Shown: one piece after another, positions 56,201 to 62,200 of the stretch | Layout: each line of letters begins with the position of its first letter | How positions within the stretch are numbered: position 1 is the stretch's first letter | Source of the DNA: Tubiluchus corallicola | Taxonomy: Eukaryota; Priapulida; Priapulimorpha; Priapulimorphida; Tubiluchidae | Direction of reading: 5' to 3' | NCBI GenBank assembly: GCA_030141605.1 | Contig: JAQGDQ010000144.1 | Coordinates: forward strand, 248,001 to 312,000 | Length of the DNA stretch: 64,000 bases | Notes under the pieces: model-generated | The model's database searches: none | The model's input: the letters and a program-made list of their open reading frames with translations, nothing else | Told to the model about the DNA's origin: nothing | Program-made: the position numbers and the translations under genes

Positions 56201-59200
56201 TCAGTAATTAAATTCTAGCCAAAAAAGCAGAAGTACTACGGACTGGGGGATCTGGCATCCTTTAGATGACATGTGGCCTGCACCTGTGATTTTCTGTGAT
56301 TTTTAATATTCATTATTTTTGCTCATTTTTGCAATCTTGCTACTGCATACAAACGTCAGTGTGAGAAGATGCATGTTATGCAAGCCAACATTTGTGCCAA
56401 TATGATAGTAAGGAGTTACCAGCATTATGATGTATTAATAAAATCAAGCTAGACTGAGCAATAAAGGGAATGTAGACAATCGCAAGTGATACTCAATTTT
56501 TGACAAATAGAAACCTATCCTTTCTACCCTTCTTCTATTATTTGCGCACTCTCAGTCACTAAATTGTTGCCTTGGCCACATGAGCACATCATTTTTTAAT
56601 TTTGTAATTGTTAATGTACTTGTAATTACAGCCATTTGATGGAATATTTATAAATAGAGTAGGGCTTTTTTCCGCTGCAGAACTAATCTCATTCTGTCAA
56701 AATATAGAAATTACATTTCGCTAAATACGCATAACATCATTACAGGTACTTTGGCAGCTATGAAATAAGACAGAGTGTTAAACACATGAAGAAATATTGC
56801 CATAACCACTATGAACTGATAGTGAATCGTTGCACAATGGAAGACGCTGGTGAATATGTGGTGGTTGCACAGAACGCTTATGGAAAGCGGGAAGAAAACG
56901 TATACTTGACCGTACAGAGTAAGTACAATACCTTTAATGCAATATATACAATAATGCAACTCTTAGTAAATGCATCTGTGCTATTAATGTAAAATCAAAG
57001 TCAAAAATTTTGGTTGCAGTTTTTAATTTGCATTCAAATCGTCTTCGGGATTGAAGGAGACGAGTCGCGTATTATGACAAGTTATTGCTTATCTCTACTG
57101 TTTACTTTTGCACTCTTTACTCAAAATTGTATTGTTTAGCTCTTGTTGTACCCTTAGAGCATATATACATCAATGTGTATATGTGTATAATATACTATAC
57201 ACAGTCTATATATATAAAACACAGACACTGCTGCTTCTCTATTGTGATATTCTGTTCTTGTGGTCTTAGGCTTACTTGCTAGCTAAGCCATTGGAAGTTT
57301 ACACTCAATCTATTTTATTCATCCTAAGGTCCAACAATAATTTAAATACTAGGTAGTATCATCAGTGTGGTACATCATTTTATATTACTTACATGCTGAT
57401 GTTGATGATGATGATGGTGATGACGACGATGATGATTCAATAGATACAGACTGTTTTATTATGTGTTATTGGACTTTCCCAGTATGTCCAAAGACCAAAC
57501 ACTCTCAGTCTGCCATTCCTGTTTAGATTGGCAACAGTGCCTGCTTCTCAGATACGTATTGTGCAAAAGATAGATGCTGCACCAGATTAGGAATTATAAT
57601 GTGATAGCCTCTGAAATTCAAGCTTTCATCAAACAATAAGTTTGGACTTTGAAATTGTGACTTTATTATTTCAAAAGCTTTTTGTTCCTTTATGTGTTTA
57701 TTTTGCAAAGTCAAAAATAAGTCATGGTCTAGAAAATCTTCCTGCTTTTCTTACAAGCTGAGAATTTTGCATGCGACAGTTTTGAAAATTTTGTCTGGGT
57801 TTTAAATGTCGGCATTTCAGTGTTTCAGAAATAACTAGCCATCTTTTAGCATCTGTATTACAGGTTATTTTATGTCTTCCGCTTGATTAACTATGTATTC
57901 CATTGCAAATTGTGGGACATGGAAAGCTTAATACTTTGTTTTACTTCAGTGTATTCTTAACTAAACTTTTCCTGTATGTGACTTATTGCATATTGCATTC
58001 CACTGGCAATTTAGTGAGATTTTTATGAAATAAAAAATATAAAAAGTGTCTTTTTGACATGTAAGGTGAAGGATCTGTCATGTTATGTAAGAATTCCATG
58101 AAGGCAGATTAGTAAAATATTTATTAATTGCTATTCACCATTTAGGTAACGGGGACGTTGCAATAAAATCTGGTATTTTTATTTATGTTTTAAACTCATT
58201 GGGTGTTAAATATCATTTGGAACTTCAGAACAATTTGACTTCATTCTTTTGTATATCCCTAAATCCTGGAACCTTCCTGGTAAGTTTCACAAGTTGGCTT
58301 CATTCCATGTGAAAGCAATTAGAGATCCTCTTACATGGTAGGAATTTGGTGGCATGTCGGAATATATAGGGCAGTTGATGACTATAGTTCAGTTATGCCA
58401 TCATGCTAATGGTATGTTGAGCTTGCAATGTGCTTGCCGTAAACACTGTTGCTTGTAAGCGTCGTAAGCAACTGTTTTATCTCCACGAGGCAGACTTGTT
58501 GCCGTGGTTTAATTCACGGCCATGAACTATTTTTATACCAACCACTTAAAATTGTTTCAGAGAGGCGTCTGGTTTTATTTACAGTTTATGTTTTTTCCAG
58601 TCGGCTCAGTAGCATGTTTGTTTTTCATGTTGATTAGCTGTATTAGTGAAGTGCTGCTCACCGTGAGCTTTAGCCTCTTATTGTACATTCCTACTTGCTC
58701 ATCATGCTGCCTATGTCAAATTACTTCTCTAAGAGAATGAGTTTGTATTTACCTGCAGAGATGCCGGAGATACCCGTTGCACCGCGTCCGATCAGTCCTG
58801 AGTACAAACGACGACGACGTACCATGAAGTTCACCAATCTGTTCGCTGAGCTGGAGGAGGCAAAGCCAAAGTTCACGTTCCTTCTCCGCCCTCGATTTAT
58901 CCAAGAGAGTCTCGGATGCAAGCTAATTTGTACTGTGACTGGATCTCCGCGACCAACAGTAAGTTTTTATTGTGTACTTTGAACTGCATATTACATGCAC
59001 ACATACGTTTCCATCTTTTTTCATCTAAAGCTTTGCTACAAAGTATTTTTGCAACAGGCACAACCATAAACAACACTGAAAGGTCTTTTATTGATATTCG
59101 ATTTTTGTGTAAGAAACTTATGCACGTAAATCATGCCTTATAAACCTTTAATTTTTTTACACTAGCACTTATAAAAAAATATACTACTTATATAAATCTA

Positions 59201-62200
59201 CAAAATTCACTCATTATGTTATGTTGAAGAACGTTTCTTCTTTAGTTAAGCTAGTGCTTTAATCAATTTAATCCTGAAGCCAAGGAGAGCCCATTTGCAT
59301 CTCTTCCTCAAGATTTAACTAAACCAATCTTTTTGGATCAATTTACTTTCAAAATGTTGATAAGGAGAAAATCTCGATGCATCACAGACATTCTGCACAG
59401 TGTTCAATGTGACTGACGTAAACAGAAAAAACTGCTTTTTTTGAAACTATACATATCCAAACTTGCTTAAATCAGCAACTACACTTGTGTTTTTGCAACA
59501 AGGAAAACAAGAAAAGGACGTTGCAGACATCCAAAATAGTTACCAAGAATGTAGAAATGGCTGTATCTCTGTAATCAGTTAAACTGAAATCAAATTTTAT
59601 GTTATGCCTATGTTTTGTGTGGTATGAGAAGGCAGTCTGCATACTTTTCGTGAGACAAACCATCAAAACGTGCCAAAGTGAATAGCTATGCCAGTTTACT
59701 ATGTCAGGGAGGCCAACTTACATGTTTTTTGACATCAATAGACTGTGAAAGTGTCCAGTGTGCTTGTCAAGAAAGCAGCCAAGCCAACCATTCAGACGAG
59801 TGGCATAAGAATATTATCTGGGTCAAAGGCAACAATTTTTGTTTTGTGGATGGTCAATTCACACTTAGATCAAACTGCTTCACTATGCCACTTTTTGTAT
59901 TAATCATTTTGGCACTTTGCCAGTCGGAATCCTTAATCCATTGCCTAGTCTAATTGCTTCGCTAATGATTAATTGTGAAGTCGAATATTTCTTACTCATT
60001 GCAATTTTTTTAAATATATTGAACGTATTTTATGACCATAAAAGGAACTTGAAAAGTGGCATCTGTGGTTTCCATGCTATTTTAATCCAAAATTACTGAT
60101 ACAGGACTTACTAGGCATGCACAACATATTAGCTAGCTGTTTTTAGTAGAAGCCAATCAGATGTTTTAATCAGCAGCTGCATATAAATGCATCATTTGAG
60201 TTAGAATCCATCCTCCTGTGTAATTGTTGTTTTCAAAAACATAACCTAATGACCCGACTGGCACTTGTTGTAACTTTTCCTCATTGCCAAATGGAAATTT
60301 TAACCGTAGCTGTGTTTATGAATCAGTTTGTCTGTTCACGCAGCTTGTAACATAAGCTATTTCAGGAAATATTGCAAAAAACTGGTTAGCTAAAATATTT
60401 CCCTTTTGCACTGAGTTCTAATGTTTTCTCACTTTTGCAAATGCCATTTCATGCAGTTGTAAGTTCTGTGCATCTGATGGCTCTATAAATCATTTTGGTT
60501 GTCAGATAAATCATCACTATATTATATTTTAGCTTAAACACTAGTTGAGACATCTGCAAAAGTCTTACATAAGGAAATTGGGTCTGACAAAGTTGTCTCT
60601 TGACAAAACGTCTGTTCACCAGCTGTGACTTGCCCCAAGGTTATAATGATTACCAATCTGAAAGTCGATGACTTTTCATGGGTCCTGCAGATAACCATTA
60701 TCATTACTTCTTCCATAAACCTCCCCAACTACTCAAGTTTGTCGGACCATAAATAGTTAGCATTTTGGCTTCCCTACGAACACATGCCCGAGCATTACTT
60801 TGATGTCAACTTATAATCACACATACACACACACATGCTGCATTTTAGATGCTATGTCACCAAGTATAACTGTGTATCTGGTAATTTATTGCCTCATCAT
60901 TGCATCAAAGTAAAATGTATGCACAGCTCAATGGTTCGGTGACCATCCACTTTCACTAATCATGTTCTGCATTTTATCCCTCAGGTTAACAACAATAAAC
61001 ATCAACCATAATCTCACCCATCTGATTTATTTTATACATTCCTTTGTGAGTATTTGTTTATCTTTTGAGCTTAATAATGATTTTCCACATGTTTGTGTTT
61101 ACTATTTGGATGTCATTAATGGACACCTACAATATATTGAAAAAGTAAATGTGCTTCATACACATGGTAAACTGGTACAGATATTCAGTAATGTATTGCA
61201 CATTTTTGCAAATAACATAAGTTACACCAACAGAGCAGTTTTGGCGCTGTGCATACATTGGAGTAGGTTTGGCTGCAATGATTCTGCATTTAATGATGGT
61301 TCCTCCGTACTTTGTTTTTCTGTTTTCGTTTGTGTATGCTCTCAGCTTCTTCTTCCCAAGCTTCAACTTTTAGCTTCTTCCCTAGAACTGCTTTTAACAA
61401 TATCACGTTTTGGTCAACTATTATCGTACAATTGATATTTTAACAGAAATGTTGTTTTTGCTTGACTTCGCCCTGTTGATTCCGAGCAAAACCTACAAGC
61501 TTTTCTAGTTAGACTATCCGATATTCATCAGTCATTTCCAACATTACTTGTTTTTTCTTTTATTGTATTTTAATGCTATTGAAAGAATAAATATGCGTCA
61601 CTGACATAACTCACTGATAGTTCATAAAACATAGGGCAGTGAATAAAATATTCACTGCTCTACTAGCATTGAAATTTATGAATAAGCTTAATTTTGCTAT
61701 TACAAAGTTATTTACATGTATTCAATACACAAATGTTATAGGTACAATGGTTCAAAGATAACAAGCCCGTAGAGACTGATGAGAAGCATCTGATAGAGTA
61801 CACGTATGGAATTTGTTCATTAGAAATGTATGATCTACAGCTACCCGACAGCGGTGTCTTCTCCTGTGTGGCAACAAACCAACATGGTGAAGATGAGACA
61901 CATTGTCGACTCATTGTTGAAGGTATGGGCAAATCCCATTTTGGATTAATCTAACTGTATATAATATTGTTATGGTAGTTTTCCCTGATTTTCCTTGATA
62001 TAGTAATGTGAAATACACCACAAAAATGTGTTTTATACGTTGTTATTAAATTAGCAATTACTAGACATTAAATTTTACAGTTTTTCTTGTTGTTTTACAT
62101 TTGAACTTTGAACTTTTACATTTTGAAGGTATTCACGTTATGTAAATCAACTTGTCATTTATTTCACAAACAAATTATTATATCCCATTTTCATCAATGC

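Noticed and set aside
60962-61435. 157-codon ORF inside the 2.78-kb intron
   Set aside because: AT-rich, Leu/Ile/Phe-biased translation, no family resemblance; consistent with chance.
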